DNA of 64,000 bases from Vibrio splendidus. GTDB taxonomy: Bacteria; Pseudomonadota; Gammaproteobacteria; Enterobacterales; Vibrionaceae. Shown one piece after another: positions 63,228 to 64,000 of this stretch. Under the pieces are notes generated by a model. It was not told where the DNA came from, searched no databases, and saw nothing but the letters and a program-made list of their open reading frames with translations. A program made the position numbers and the translations under genes. Position 1 is the stretch's first letter; the number at the start of each line of letters is the position of its first letter. Location: assembly GCF_001557875.1 (NCBI RefSeq), contig NZ_LNRF01000001.1, positions 682,001-746,000 of the forward strand. Direction: 5' to 3'.

Positions 63228-64000
63228 TTAGAAGTCGTAACGGATGCCCGCTTGTAGCTGGTCATCTTTATTGTCTAGTTGTTCAAACTTGTAACCAGCA
63301 TAGGTACGAATATGGCCATTAAACTTGTATACCGCTTCAACAGCAAAGTTATTTGCTTCTTCGTCAGCCGCTTTATCGAACTCACCGTAGTTGTATACAC
63401 CAATTAGTGATAACTGCTTAGTTGCTTTGAAGATAGCTGAAAGCTCGTAGCCAGTGTAATCTTCATCTGCAACTGAAGCCATTGTGTATAAGCCACCAAC
63501 AGTAAACGCATCCATCGAGAATTGAGCGACAAGGTTAATCTGGTCATCATCGAAGTTACCATTCTTTTGAGAAACGTAACCAGCACCAAGATCAAAAGCG
63601 CCTAAGTTGTACATAGCAGCAAGACCAAAGCTGTCCGCATCTTTTTCATCGGCTGCGATGTAGTTTGCTTGAACTGTCAACGCGTCAAATTCGCCAGAGT
63701 AAAGGAAGTTGTTTTCGCGTTTGTCTTTGTTACCAGCGACAGCATCAGCGGCATCTGCACCAAATGTAGCCATCGTATCTGTAATATCTGTCAACATTAC
63801 TTGAGCCGAGTCTTGCTTACCGTAAGAAAATTCTCCGAAGTTGGTACCAAGACCAGCAAAGAAGTAACGGTTAGTAAGTGAGTCAGTTTTTTCTCCGTTA
63901 ACACCAACAGCTGTGTCTCCTGTAAACTCAGCTTCATATTTACCAAAGCCGTATAGTTCATCAGAAACTTGAGTCTTTCCTGAGATATTTACACGGGCAC
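63228..64000 (-). CDS. outer-membrane porin, OmpU-like, 3' part
   Basis: The frame is open at the right edge, so the 5' end and signal peptide lie outside. About 257 residues are visible. The visible part begins ARVNISGKTQV, with RYFFAGLGTNFGEFSYGKQDSAQ near it, followed by repeated amphipathic beta strands and acidic loops (AVAGNKDKRENNFLY), and ends in the C-terminal aromatic QAGIRYDF expected for BAM-inserted porins. It is a general diffusion porin trimer subunit by inference. An internal ATG at 63797 is not the true start. Confidence 0.9.
   Translation of the reverse strand, partial: ARVNISGKTQVSDELYGFGKYEAEFTGDTAVGVNGEKTDSLTNRYFFAGLGTNFGEFSYGKQDSAQVMLTDITDTMATFGADAADAVAGNKDKRENNFLYSGEFDALTVQANYIAADEKDADSFGLAAMYNLGAFDLGAGYVSQKNGNFDDDQINLVAQFSMDAFTVGGLYTMASVADEDYTGYELSAIFKATKQLSLIGVYNYGEFDKAADEEANNFAVEAVYKFNGHIRTYAGYKFEQLDNKDDQLQAGIRYDF

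Noticed and set aside
1..64000. tRNA or rRNA genes, CRISPR arrays, transposases, integrases, phage modules and replication origin
   Set aside because: I looked for them by eye on both strands and saw none. A tRNA or repeat search by program would be more reliable.

Overview
The window looks like a piece of a Vibrio chromosome, most likely the second chromosome of a Splendidus-clade relative. This is a judgement from gene content. The divergent haem block tonB-exbB-exbD-hutBCD / hutWXZ, a porin of OmpU type, CheV, ShyA/MepM-like M23 endopeptidase, pyrC, YfcZ- and YnjH-like proteins and numerous c-di-GMP and chemotaxis genes are all typical of Vibrionaceae. Coding density is high, GC is in the low-to-mid forties, and I saw no tRNA, rRNA, CRISPR array, insertion sequence or replication origin.

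Region 1 (1-19.5 kb) is a catabolic island. After the 3' end of malate synthase G comes an almost complete taurine (aminosulfonate) dissimilation locus: an aldehyde dehydrogenase and an IclR regulator on the minus strand, then pta and tauE/safE, a minus-strand CobS/CobT-like AAA+/VWA pair, xsc, an FRG-domain gene that looks inserted, tauX-tauY, a TRAP transporter (tauKLM) and a secreted two-Cache protein. In the inferred pathway the TRAP system imports taurine, TauXY deaminates it to sulfoacetaldehyde, Xsc converts this with phosphate to acetyl phosphate and sulfite, Pta makes acetyl-CoA, and TauE exports sulfite. Malate synthase G next door fits C2 assimilation. A small gene at 18.9 kb is a stand-alone copy of the non-catalytic domain of malate synthase G.

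Region 2 (19.5-36 kb) is mixed: a BCCT transporter, an M14 peptidase, YedI, pyrC with a recognisable PurR-like operator and a hairpin masking its ribosome binding site, a divergent HTH/EAL pair, a MOSC-reductase-ferredoxin fusion, divergent nadE and nadD-like genes, a PlsC-type acyltransferase, a secreted protein made of 20-residue LRR-like repeats, and small conserved proteins.

Region 3 (36.4-44.3 kb) is the haem uptake and use locus. hutDCB, exbD, exbB and tonB run leftward, hutWXZ run rightward, and a Fur-box-like site lies between them. A degenerate cobalamin-adenosyltransferase-fold gene follows.

Region 4 (44.9-64 kb) holds cheV, ppiC, a cytoplasmic alpha-amylase, a dCache chemoreceptor, a YjiH transporter-like protein, YoaK, a GFA protein, a stand-alone CBM48 protein with a CRP-like site, an M23 endopeptidase, a GAF-GGDEF-EAL protein with a degenerate GGDEF site and a CRP-like palindrome upstream, a divergent LysR/MFS pair, a two-thioredoxin-fold glutaredoxin, an EamA exporter and the 3' part of a porin gene that runs off the right edge.
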